DNA from: Vibrio sp. LaRot3
GTDB lineage: Bacteria > Pseudomonadota > Gammaproteobacteria > Enterobacterales > Vibrionaceae
DNA: 64,000 nt
Assembly: GCF_027587025.1 (NCBI RefSeq)
Contig: NZ_JAPPTI010000001.1
Span: forward strand, 744,001 to 808,000
Reading direction: 5' to 3'
The notes under the pieces are model-generated. The model saw nothing but the letters and a program-made list of their open reading frames with translations, made no database searches and was not told the DNA's origin. Shown here piece by piece: positions 8,420 through 16,544 of the stretch; within the stretch, counting starts at the first letter, position 1, and each line of letters begins with the position of its first letter. Made by a program: the position numbers and the translations under genes.

Positions 8420-10131
8420 TGTTGCTCTCCTTGTGGCTTAAGCTCGCTGAGTTGCCATTCTCCAGATTGTTTTTCTACTAGAAATCGCACGCTCTGACCT
8501 TCGCTAAATGGCGAAAGATCAACCCCTTCTGCAACCGAAAAATTCTGTTCCCCTGATTGCCATTGCAATGCATCAACGGGCTCATGGCTGACTGTCACCA
8601 TGCCAAAATCGGCCATTAACATAGTGATAGTGCCGTTGACCCATACTTGGTTGGGAGCAGCTTGGGCAGGTTTTATTTCGGTAATCAGATATTGGCCGTC
8701 TTGGTCTTTCTCCATCGCAAACTCAATGGCGTTGCCTTTCTTCAGTGACGAAGTGTCTATCTGCGGAGAGAGTTTGAAGTTCATTACCATGCCCGGCCAG
8801 TTCCACTCAGGAACTGGTTGATGGTTAAGGGTAATCATGCGATGGTCGGTCATTAAATCGGTGATATGACCTTTCGCCCAGACACTTTCTTCAGGGGCAT
8901 CTAGACCATTGATTCTTGAAAGATCTGCGCTTTGACTTGATTCGGAATCCAGCATGAATTGAGCGGAAGTTACGACTTTATCGTCGGTTGTTAAGCCTTC
9001 TAGCACTTCAATAAATTCACCAGCTTCACGGCCTGTTTCGATTCTTGCTGAGCGATATTTACCTTCTCCAAGCGCTAAAACGACACGGCTCATGCCGCCT
9101 GAGTGAATGACTGCGCTGCGTGGGATGGTGACGACTTCTCGATCACTTTGTGGCGTTAGCTCGATGTTAGCGAACATATTGGGTTTGAGCTCGCCTTGTG
9201 GGTTATCGAACTTAAGGCGAACTCTAAATGTACGCGTTGCTGGGTCTAGAATAGGGTAGAGATAATCCACTGTTCCTTGCCATGTTTTGCCCGGCAGTGC
9301 GTCTAGGCTCATGTTGGCTTTGCTACCATTAGTAATCCAATGCGCTTGGCGTTCAAACAGTTCGACATCGACCCAAACATGGTCAAGCGGCCCGGCACTG
9401 ATAACGGTTTGTGCCGGTGATAAGTAACCACCTTCACGAACGTTTAGCGTTGCAATGACTCCATCTGCAAGTGCTTTTACTTCGATGTTTTGTAGTGCTC
9501 TGCCGTTGCGATAGATACGTTCGATTTGAGCTTTATCAACTCCTAATGCTGATAATCGCTCTTTTGCGCCAGAAATAAGCCCTTTGCGGCCGGTTCGTTT
9601 GGCATTGAGTAACTCTTCTTGTGCTTTAACCAACTCGGGCGAGTAGAAGGTGAAAAGCGTGTCGCCTTGTTTAACGTGCTCACCGGCTGAATTAACATAC
9701 AGCTTTTCTACCCAACCACTAGTGCGAACATTGGTTTGCCATAATGTGCTTTCATCAAACGCTATGTAACCCACGGCTTGAATGTTTGGTTGTAGTGGTT
9801 TGATAACCACATTAGCGGTTTTTACACCAAGGTTGTTCTCAACCGCAGGGTCGATAGTAATGGTGCCCGCCATTTGGCTGCCAGTCGCTTCATCTTCTGC
9901 GTAAACCGGTATCAAATCCATACCCATTGGGGATTTACCCGGTTTATCGCGTTTGTAATTAGGGTCCATTGGTGCCACCCAATATAATGGCTCGTTGCTG
10001 CTGCTTGATTGTGAGCTTACCGATGCCTCTTCTGTGTGAGGGTTAATCCATTGGTTGGCAGAAAAACCAATCACACCACCCATAATGGCGCCGATAGCTA
10101 AGGCTAATGTGGTTACTTTTGTTGTTTTCAT
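8416..10131 (-). CDS. cusB: Efflux periplasmic adaptor CusB with two C-terminal CusF-like domains
   Basis: The 571-residue adaptor joins CusA to the outer-membrane channel. In order it has an N-terminal signal anchor (residues 8-25), a heavy-metal-binding motif (WVAPMDP then GKSPMGMDL, about 51-75), and the biotinyl-lipoyl/hairpin/beta-barrel body to about 410. Two CusF-like domains follow, at about 418-492 and 495-565. The first keeps the Cu(I) ligands His, Trp, Met and Met in NHQPVPEWNWPGMVM. The second keeps His and Trp but has Gly and Gln in place of the two Met. CusF is a separate gene in E. coli, so this is a fusion with an internal duplication. The gene follows cusC by 13 bases. Confidence 0.93.
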   Translation of the reverse strand: MKTTKVTTLALAIGAIMGGVIGFSANQWINPHTEEASVSSQSSSSNEPLYWVAPMDPNYKRDKPGKSPMGMDLIPVYAEDEATGSQMAGTITIDPAVENNLGVKTANVVIKPLQPNIQAVGYIAFDESTLWQTNVRTSGWVEKLYVNSAGEHVKQGDTLFTFYSPELVKAQEELLNAKRTGRKGLISGAKERLSALGVDKAQIERIYRNGRALQNIEVKALADGVIATLNVREGGYLSPAQTVISAGPLDHVWVDVELFERQAHWITNGSKANMSLDALPGKTWQGTVDYLYPILDPATRTFRVRLKFDNPQGELKPNMFANIELTPQSDREVVTIPRSAVIHSGGMSRVVLALGEGKYRSARIETGREAGEFIEVLEGLTTDDKVVTSAQFMLDSESSQSADLSRINGLDAPEESVWAKGHITDLMTDHRMITLNHQPVPEWNWPGMVMNFKLSPQIDTSSLKKGNAIEFAMEKDQDGQYLITEIKPAQAAPNQVWVNGTITMLMADFGMVTVSHEPVDALQWQSGEQNFSVAEGVDLSPFSEGQSVRFLVEKQSGEWQLSELKPQGEQQ

Positions 10132-10144
10132 TTGCTGTTCCTTG

Positions 10145-11503
10145 CTATTGGTTTTCGCGCTGTTGAGTTAATGGATAGCTGTGATCAAACAGACCTAATA
10201 AACCTGAGAGTTGGTTGTTGATAAGGTTAAGGTCGGTAATCAAGCGTTGTTGCTCTAACTCGATACTGAGTTGGTTGATGGATGAGGTGACAATGTCACT
10301 GAACGTGGCGCTATTATTTTGGTAACCGCGCTCTACCGCTTGTTGTTGAGCCTTGGACTGGGGCACAAGTGTGGTTTTGTAGCGAGCAAGGCGGGTTAAG
10401 GTATGTTCACGTTGAGACATGAGGCTTTGAAGCTGTGCCGATAGGCGGGCTAACGTGGCGTCACGCATAGACTTTGCCGCACCAACTTGATGCTGAGCTG
10501 CGGCGTAGGCTCTGTCTTGTTTGTTATCGGTGAAAATAGGCAAGTCCATGGTAATAAACGCACTTACCATATCAGGCGCAGGCTCGCCTTTCATGTTGTT
10601 TGCTTGGCGATGGGCATACATGACTTCAACCCCGAATTGAGGTGAGTAAGCTTGGTCAGCTATTTCCACTTGAGTCTTCGCCACTTCTATTGAGGCATCA
10701 ACGTTGAGTACCATTGGGTGGTTGAGCAATCGTTGTTGCAATACCTGTGGTTTGCTCGCTTGGCTCAAACTCGCAGTGAGCTTTTGCCATGCTAATTGAT
10801 TACTCGCGTTTAAATCAGCGCTTTGGTTGAGCCATTGATAACCTAACCACTCTGACAGTTGAGCGGTTAGCGCTTGTTGCTGCTGTTGACTGGCAATGAT
10901 TTTTTGCTCTAGTTGGCTAACTTTCAGTTGGCTAGCAATAATGTCTTGTGATTCATTCAGCCCGAGTGAGTAATTGGCTTGCATGTTGTCGACCAATTGT
11001 GAAAGCCATTTATGCTGCTTATGAAGTAACTTTTCAGCGGTACGTGCATAACCAAGCTCTAACCAAAGTTGGGTTACCTGAGTAATAATTTCACGTTCAC
11101 GAAACGCAATCTGGCTTGACGAGATATTGGCTTGAGAACCGGCCATTTTGCTTTGCAGTTCTGTGGTGTTGCCACGGTCAAACTTTTGCATTAAGCCAAC
11201 GGAGAGGTTGGTCATTGGGTCTTGATCCAGTCGAAAACTGTCGGTTGGCAAGCCACCAACACCAAGTTTGATGGTCGGGTCCATCAAGGTCGCTTTAGCT
11301 AACCCTGCTTCTAACGTGGCTTCGGTTTGCGCGGTAAGCTGAGCTTTTGTGCCATCTTGTTCAAGGGCGATTTGAATGATTTGCTCTAGCGAAAGTGAGT
11401 GGCTTATTTTTGTGTCTGCGAGGCTCTCAACTGAAGAGGCTAAAACCGGCGTCGAGACACCAAGGGCGCAGTACATACCCAACACTAATAAGTGATGTTT
11501 CAT
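10145..11503 (-). CDS. cusC: TolC-family outer-membrane channel of the copper exporter (CusC role)
   Basis: The protein of about 452 residues has a signal peptide (MKHHLLVLG through PVLA) and the two-fold coiled-coil architecture of TolC/CusC outer-membrane factors. Those are Gln- and Ala-rich helices with a repeat near the middle and the C-terminus. It has no lipobox, unlike E. coli CusC. The start was placed at the internal ATG that follows GGATGAG by seven bases; a start four codons upstream is possible. It precedes cusB in the operon and should form the exit duct through the outer membrane. Confidence 0.88.
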   Translation of the reverse strand: MKHHLLVLGMYCALGVSTPVLASSVESLADTKISHSLSLEQIIQIALEQDGTKAQLTAQTEATLEAGLAKATLMDPTIKLGVGGLPTDSFRLDQDPMTNLSVGLMQKFDRGNTTELQSKMAGSQANISSSQIAFREREIITQVTQLWLELGYARTAEKLLHKQHKWLSQLVDNMQANYSLGLNESQDIIASQLKVSQLEQKIIASQQQQQALTAQLSEWLGYQWLNQSADLNASNQLAWQKLTASLSQASKPQVLQQRLLNHPMVLNVDASIEVAKTQVEIADQAYSPQFGVEVMYAHRQANNMKGEPAPDMVSAFITMDLPIFTDNKQDRAYAAAQHQVGAAKSMRDATLARLSAQLQSLMSQREHTLTRLARYKTTLVPQSKAQQQAVERGYQNNSATFSDIVTSSINQLSIELEQQRLITDLNLINNQLSGLLGLFDHSYPLTQQRENQ

Positions 11504-11678
11504 TGGATAACTCATCCATTATTTAGCAATTAATGGCGTGGTTGTTCTTAAATGCTTCGGGTTAAAAACCAATGCGTTGGGTTTCAACCTGAGGCGGGAA
11601 AGAATCAAACGTAATTAATCGCGTACAAAATCTTGCTAACAGCTTCAGTGCCGTTAACCGTTGAAATTGAATGGAGAG

Positions 11679-12122
11679 TTAAAGTGTTGGAGGGCGGTAG
11701 AGAGAGCGCGAAACACGCACTGTTGAGCGCGCTTGTTCTGGGGTTAGCTCGACCATTGAGCTGTGTTGCGCTGGCAATACAGGGGGATGGAGCAAGGCCG
11801 CGACAACCGTGATACAAGTGGTATCGCAGCAGTTATGGTCAAGGTTGGTGTTAGTCTCACAATCTATGTCGGCAAACTGCTGAGAATTGCCCGGTGAGGA
11901 ATGATGCATTGTTGATTGAATTGGTGTGACATTGTCACTATTGGCAGGTGTACTGGTGTCAGCGCCATTATGCGTCATGGAGTGGCAACTGGCACTTGAC
12001 GCTGTGTTCATCTGCATCATTTGGATTGGCATTAAAGGCGCACTAGACGCCACGCTAGACAAAATAAATGTCAGCGAGCTAAGCAAAATTAAGCAAATTG
12101 TACGCAATGAATGAGCGCGCAT
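11679..12122 (-). CDS. Small secreted Met/His/Cys-rich protein heading the copper operon
   Basis: The 147-residue product has a clear signal peptide (LILLSSLTFILSSVASSA). Its mature region is rich in Met, His, Ser and Thr (MQMNT, CHSMTHNG, MHHSS) and has a cysteine cluster, DHNCCDTTC. The start follows AAAGGTGG at good spacing; a longer frame would read through the promoter. I do not recognise a named family, although the CC-x3-C motif near the C-terminus resembles DUF2946-like copper-associated proteins. It is the first gene after the CueR-type promoter, so a role in periplasmic copper binding or sensing is a reasonable inference. A 175-base gap separates it from cusC. Confidence 0.7.
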   Translation of the reverse strand: MRAHSLRTICLILLSSLTFILSSVASSAPLMPIQMMQMNTASSASCHSMTHNGADTSTPANSDNVTPIQSTMHHSSPGNSQQFADIDCETNTNLDHNCCDTTCITVVAALLHPPVLPAQHSSMVELTPEQARSTVRVSRSLYRPPTL

Positions 12123-12151
12123 TGTGCCACCTTTAATGATTCCAAGCGTTA

Positions 12152-12182
12152 AATGTAAAGCTTCCCCTTGGGGTAAGGTCAA
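12152..12182 (-). promoter_or_regulatory. MerR/CueR-type copper-responsive promoter
   Basis: Read leftward, TTGACC (-35) and TACATT (-10) are separated by 19 bases, the overlong spacer that MerR-family activators correct. Within it lies an imperfect dyad (ACCTTACC, CCAAGG, GGAAGCTT) very like the E. coli copA CueR site, and the -35 is the same as copA's. It lies 30 bases upstream of the first gene of the copper operon. No merR-type gene is in the window, so the activator would act in trans. Confidence 0.88.
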
Positions 12183-12196
12183 TACGCTAGGCAATA

Positions 12197-12240
12197 AAAA
12201 GCCCCGAATAGGTGATAAAACCTAGTATTCGGGGCTTTTA
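12197..12240 (-). terminator. Terminator of the M20 peptidase gene
   Basis: A long stem (AGCCCCGAATA with TATTCGGGGCT) around an imperfect loop, with T-runs on both strands. It insulates the peptidase transcript from the copper promoter immediately downstream. Confidence 0.8.
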
Positions 12241-12261
12241 GTCTCTTGGAACCAATCGCTA

Positions 12262-13368
12262 TTAGTGAGTTAGGTAATGTTTTACAAACTCAGTAATTTG
12301 AACCATGTCTTCAACAGCGATGAATTCTTCTGTGGTGTGCACTTTAGACATACCCGTAGAAACGTTAACGGTTGTTAGGCCTTTCTTGTAGAAGTTGTTT
12401 GCGTCGCTGCCACCACCAGTAGATTTAGTGAACGGTTCTGCGCCAATCGCACTGAATGATGCTTTCACTTGTTCAATATGTGGATGATCTTCTGGAATAA
12501 CGAACGCATCGTATGCACGAGTTGATTCGATTTCTACTTCTGCGCCATGTTTTTCCGCCACAGTTTGGAACGTGTTGATCATATGATCCACTTGTGCGGT
12601 TAACTTGTCGCAGTTTAGCGAGCGCGCTTCTGCTACAATTTTAAGCTCAGGCATCACGATGTTAGTTGCGTTACCGCCTTGCACAATACCGATGTTCGCT
12701 GTGGTTTCTTCATCAATACGTAGAAGCTTCATTTGGGTAATCGCGTCAGCCGCAACTTGAATAGCACTGATGCCTTCTTCTGGCGCTAAGCCTGCGTGTG
12801 CAGGGCGGCCTTTGATTGTTGCAACAATCTTCTGTTGACCCGGTGCAGAGTTCACGATGGTGCCAATAGGGCCACCAGTATCGAGTACGACAGCTTTATC
12901 AGAAGTGATGTAGCTCATGTCGAAGTTTTCTGAGCCGTGTAGGCCGCCTTCTTCATGTACGGTGAAAGCCAGTTCGATGGTTTTATGGTTTAGGTTTTCA
13001 GCCTGAATGCAGCGCACTGCTTCCATGATTGCTGCGATACCTGATTTGTCATCACCGCCAAGAATGGTGTTGCCTTTAGAGCGAATGATGCCATCTTCGA
13101 TGATTGGCTCAATGCCTTTACCTGGAGTTACTGTATCCATGTGGCAGCTAAGTACAACACTGTCTTCAATCTTACCTTCTAGGCGAGCATAAACGTTGTA
13201 GCCATTAGAGATATGCTCTGGCACTGGAAGTTTGTGCACAGTGAAGCCCATTAGGCCAAGTTGTTCAGAAAGCGTATCTGCGATCTCTTTTTCGTAAAGA
13301 GATTCACTGTCGATTTTGATGAGTTGACAGAAGTGTTCGATCAAACGATCACGATTAATAGATGTCAT
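12262..13368 (-). CDS. M20-family metallopeptidase (PepT-like)
   Basis: The 368-residue cytoplasmic enzyme belongs to the PepT/M20 group of dinuclear-zinc aminopeptidases. Visible motifs are HMDTV (His ligand and Asp) near residue 76, GGDDKSG (bridging Asp) near 104, HEEGG (catalytic and ligand Glu) near 137, DTGGP (ligand Asp) and a C-terminal KVHTTEE with the last His ligand. The length is shorter than E. coli PepT (about 408). It matches better the PepT-like clade often annotated as tripeptidase T-like, so I give no gene symbol. It is a single gene; its start has a reasonable upstream region but no strong ribosome site. Confidence 0.88.
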   Translation of the reverse strand: MTSINRDRLIEHFCQLIKIDSESLYEKEIADTLSEQLGLMGFTVHKLPVPEHISNGYNVYARLEGKIEDSVVLSCHMDTVTPGKGIEPIIEDGIIRSKGNTILGGDDKSGIAAIMEAVRCIQAENLNHKTIELAFTVHEEGGLHGSENFDMSYITSDKAVVLDTGGPIGTIVNSAPGQQKIVATIKGRPAHAGLAPEEGISAIQVAADAITQMKLLRIDEETTANIGIVQGGNATNIVMPELKIVAEARSLNCDKLTAQVDHMINTFQTVAEKHGAEVEIESTRAYDAFVIPEDHPHIEQVKASFSAIGAEPFTKSTGGGSDANNFYKKGLTTVNVSTGMSKVHTTEEFIAVEDMVQITEFVKHYLTH

Positions 13369-13551
13369 TTTAATGCCTCGAAAGGGTAGCAGAGGCGGTT
13401 ACCTTACCGCTTTCGTTTAGGCAAATACACTGCGTTAAATCAATTTTTGTTTGTGTAAATCTGGAATCTTGTCGGAGGAGCTGGGGGATAATCTCGACAT
13501 GCGATTGGTGTGCATTAGGTTATGGGAATCACATGCCGAGAAATTTGCAGG

Positions 13552-14010
13552 TTAGATTAATGCGATAAAACTCATACCGACTAAGGTATCTAAGGTTTTT
13601 TGTGCATCATCACCAAAGATGGTGATTGAGGTTTGGGTAATCTGACTGAGGAAACCGCGAGAAAACTGCTGCTCTCGCTCACCTTTACCAATCTGAGACA
13701 GGATAAGGGTTAAGATGGCACGAAAGCGCTTCTTTTCTAATCCATTTATCCAGCTGTGGTTAAAATCGGTCAAACTGTTTTTAAAATCCAACTGTTCGGC
13801 AAATTGCTTGATCAGTCGAGCCTGCAGAGCCTCAAGAAAATCAGTCTTTTTCGAGAAGTGATGGCTTATACCAGTGCGGGATATTCCCGTCTCTTTACTT
13901 AGCGTAGTGTAAGACATGGCTTCATAGCCACTTTCAAGTAGTTGTTTTGTCGCCGTATCCAAGATCAAGTTGATTGTCGCTTGGGTATCTTCTTTGCTTC
14001 TTTTTGGCAT
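13552..14010 (-). CDS. TetR/AcrR-family transcriptional regulator
   Basis: The 152-residue protein has an N-terminal helix-turn-helix of TetR type at residues about 10-57 (TTLSKETGISRTGISHHFSK). Its ligand-binding region is short; family members are usually near 190-200 residues, but no frameshift is evident at the stop. It is divergent from hppD across a 319-base gap containing two palindromes, so it is a candidate repressor of itself and perhaps of the tyrosine operon. That link is inferred from position only. Confidence 0.85.
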   Translation of the reverse strand: MPKRSKEDTQATINLILDTATKQLLESGYEAMSYTTLSKETGISRTGISHHFSKKTDFLEALQARLIKQFAEQLDFKNSLTDFNHSWINGLEKKRFRAILTLILSQIGKGEREQQFSRGFLSQITQTSITIFGDDAQKTLDTLVGMSFIALI

Positions 14011-14043
14011 TGTCTTTAACGGATATTACGTTATTGGAATGCA

Positions 14044-14060
14044 GTATTGTATTTCAATAC
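14044..14060. promoter_or_regulatory. Palindromic operator candidate upstream of the TetR gene
   Basis: GTATTG and CAATAC are separated by TATTT, 34 bases upstream of the TetR start codon. Size and position suit an autorepressor site for the TetR protein. Confidence 0.5.
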
Positions 14061-14126
14061 AGAACATCAAACCATAAGATCTAAAAAAATAAGTCAGATT
14101 CTTTCAAGTTAGTTCAAAATCTGTGT

Positions 14127-14146
14127 AATTAACCAAGTGGTTAATT
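14127..14146. promoter_or_regulatory. Perfect 8-base-arm palindrome in the tetR-hppD intergenic region
   Basis: AATTAACC and GGTTAATT flank a four-base centre, AAGT. The site lies about 185 bases upstream of hppD and 117 bases upstream of tetR. It differs in sequence from the palindrome nearer tetR, so a second regulator is possible. The rest of this 319-base gap is AT-rich with no further feature seen. Confidence 0.45.
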
Positions 14147-14329
14147 GCACTGTACGACATTTCTTACACTTTTTATTATTAAATTATCTATAAAACAACG
14201 CGTTATATTGTTGGTTTTTATATTTTACACGCTGCTTTCGCTTTTAAACGGCCAGAAAAACGCATCAGTAACTACCAAAATTCCCCCTCACGGTACAAGT
14301 TTGTATAAGGGCTAATAGAGGGATAGAGC

Positions 14330-15403
14330 ATGGAAAAGTTGACCAATCCGTTAGGGACAAATGGGTTTGAATTTGTTGAATATACCGCCGCAAATCTAGA
14401 AGGTATCACCCAACTTAAATCATTGTTCACATCGTTAGGCTTTGCTGAAGTGGCGAAGCATCGTTCAAAACAGGCATGGCTCTATCAACAAGGGGATATT
14501 AATTTCATCGTTAACGCTCAGCCCCATAGCCAAGCGGAAGCGTTTGCAAAAGAGCATGGCCCGTCTGTGTGTGGTATGGCCTTTAGAGTGCAAGATTCCG
14601 GTGAGGCAATGGCGCACGCGCTCTCGCAGGGCGCACAAGCTTATGTGACTCAAATAGGGCCTATGGAGCTTTCAATCCCAGCTATTTATGGCATTGGAGA
14701 TAGCTTGATCTATTTTGTTGACCGCTTTGGTGAACAGAATATTTATCAAGTGGATTTTAATTTTTACCCTGACCACGATGAGCGCATTGCCGAGGCACAA
14801 ACCGGTTTAATGGTGATTGATCACCTCACCCACAACGTGAATCAAGGCCGAATGGATGTGTGGGCAAGTTTCTATGAGCGCATCGGCAATTTTAAAGAGA
14901 TTCGCTATTTTGATATTGAAGGTAAGTTAACAGGGCTCGTTAGCCGAGCTATGACCGCGCCTTGTGGGAAAATTCGTATTCCAATCAATGAGTCAAGCGA
15001 TGATAAGTCCCAGATTGCGGAGTTTATTCGAGAATACAACGGCGAAGGTATTCAGCATATTGCAATGAGTACCGATGATATTTATCAAACGGTTAAGCAG
15101 CTTAGTGAACGTGGGGTAGAGTTTATGCCTACCCCTGATACCTACTATGAAAAAATCGAACAACGCGTCCCAGGTCATGGCGAAGATTTGCAACTCTTGA
15201 AATCTCTGCGAATCTTAATAGATGGCGCACCGATGAAAGATGGCATTTTACTGCAAATTTTTACGCAAACCGTCATTGGTCCGGTATTTTTTGAAATTAT
15301 TCAGCGTAAAGGCAACCAAGGTTTTGGTGAGGGTAACTTCAAAGCGCTATTTGAATCGATAGAAGAAGACCAGATTCGTCGTGGGGTACTCAAGGATGCG
15401 TAA
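14330..15403 (+). CDS. hppD: 4-hydroxyphenylpyruvate dioxygenase
   Basis: The 357-residue Fe(II) enzyme converts 4-hydroxyphenylpyruvate to homogentisate, the second step of tyrosine breakdown. It has the two-domain vicinal-oxygen-chelate layout. The three iron ligands are visible in the C-terminal domain: His in LTHNV near 165, His in IQHIAMS near 243, and Glu in FFEIIQRKG near 324. The C-terminal GNFKALFESIE element is typical. The length matches bacterial members. It is the first gene of a four-gene operon; hmgA begins before its stop codon. Confidence 0.96.
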   Translation: MEKLTNPLGTNGFEFVEYTAANLEGITQLKSLFTSLGFAEVAKHRSKQAWLYQQGDINFIVNAQPHSQAEAFAKEHGPSVCGMAFRVQDSGEAMAHALSQGAQAYVTQIGPMELSIPAIYGIGDSLIYFVDRFGEQNIYQVDFNFYPDHDERIAEAQTGLMVIDHLTHNVNQGRMDVWASFYERIGNFKEIRYFDIEGKLTGLVSRAMTAPCGKIRIPINESSDDKSQIAEFIREYNGEGIQHIAMSTDDIYQTVKQLSERGVEFMPTPDTYYEKIEQRVPGHGEDLQLLKSLRILIDGAPMKDGILLQIFTQTVIGPVFFEIIQRKGNQGFGEGNFKALFESIEEDQIRRGVLKDA

Positions 15404-16529
15404 AAACATGGCTTATCCACATCGAGAAGGTGTGTGTTCAAAACAAGCTCATGCTGATTTCCCGAAACAGGCAATGTATGAGCGGGAAGCTGGGCGGCAG
15501 GGCTTCTATGGATCGGCGGCTCATTTTCATCATCAACACCCTCCAACCTCTTGGTCAAATTGGCAAGGAGAACTTAGACCAAGAGCCTATGATTTTAACC
15601 AAGTTGAGCAGGCTTATCAGCCTTCACCTTGGGATGTGCCGACCTTGCTCTCCAACCAAGAGTGCAAACTTCGAGTTTGGCAAATCAGCCATGCAATGGA
15701 TCATTTGGTTAGAAACGCGGATGGTGATGACTTGTTGTTTGTCCACCAAGGCAGCGCGGAGTTCTTTTGTGACTACGGCCATTTTAGTGTGATGGAGGGC
15801 GATTATGTGGTGATCCCTCGCTCGACCAATTGGCGTCTTGCCCCTCATGAGCCCATGTTTATCCTGATGATTGAAAATACCGGCGGTGAATACGACTTGC
15901 CGGACAAAGGGCTTGTTGGTCGTCATGCTATTTTTGACCCTGCGGTTTTAGAAGTGCCGAAAATCGATAAACAGTTTCAAGCGCAATACAGCGAAACCAC
16001 CACGCAGGTGAAAGTAAAGCGCCATGGTAAGCAGAGTGTGATTACCTATCCGTTTAACCCCTTAGATGCCGTGGGCTGGCATGGTGACTTATCGGTGGTT
16101 AAGCTTAATTGGCGTGATATACGCCCGTTAATGTCTCATCGCTATCATCTCCCCCCATCCGCGCACACGACCTTTGTTGCTCAGGGATTTGTGGTATGTA
16201 CTTTTGTTCCAAGGCCGATGGAAACAGATCCCGGCGCATTGAAAGTGCCGTTTTACCACAACAACGACGACTACGATGAAGTTCTGTTTTATCACGAAGG
16301 GGATTTCTTTAGTCGAGACAATATCTCGGCAGGCATGGTGACTTTTCATCCTGCCGGTTTTACTCATGGCCCTCATCCTAAAGCTTTCGCCGCAGGCCAA
16401 GCGGAACAGAAAAAACGCACTGATGAAGTGGCGGTAATGATAGACACGCGCCATGCTTTAGAAAGTTCAGAGCACGCAAAGCAAGTTGAAAATCATGACT
16501 ATGTGAATAGTTGGCAAAGCAAAGATTGA
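15396..16529 (+). CDS. hmgA: Homogentisate 1,2-dioxygenase
   Basis: This enzyme of about 377 residues opens the homogentisate ring to maleylacetoacetate using Fe(II). The N-terminus MRKNMAYPHREGVCSKQ fits the family pattern of M-x-K followed by FPHREG, so I set the start at the ATG overlapping the hppD stop; the ATG at 15408 is an alternative. The C-terminal half has the cupin iron site, with His and Glu in LFYHEGDF and a following His in FTHGPHP. It is somewhat shorter than the mammalian enzyme but normal for this bacterial clade. Loss of this step in bacteria leads to pyomelanin. Confidence 0.94.
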   Translation: MRKNMAYPHREGVCSKQAHADFPKQAMYEREAGRQGFYGSAAHFHHQHPPTSWSNWQGELRPRAYDFNQVEQAYQPSPWDVPTLLSNQECKLRVWQISHAMDHLVRNADGDDLLFVHQGSAEFFCDYGHFSVMEGDYVVIPRSTNWRLAPHEPMFILMIENTGGEYDLPDKGLVGRHAIFDPAVLEVPKIDKQFQAQYSETTTQVKVKRHGKQSVITYPFNPLDAVGWHGDLSVVKLNWRDIRPLMSHRYHLPPSAHTTFVAQGFVVCTFVPRPMETDPGALKVPFYHNNDDYDEVLFYHEGDFFSRDNISAGMVTFHPAGFTHGPHPKAFAAGQAEQKKRTDEVAVMIDTRHALESSEHAKQVENHDYVNSWQSKD

Positions 16530-16544
16530 TAACAAGGAGCGGAT

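Noticed and set aside
12197..12240. Hairpin considered as part of the copper promoter
   Set aside because: It has a terminator's stem and T-runs and sits right after the peptidase stop, upstream of the -35.
13552..14010. TetR gene as a truncated pseudogene
   Set aside because: It is shorter than usual, but the DNA-binding domain is intact and no frameshift continues the protein in another frame that I can see.
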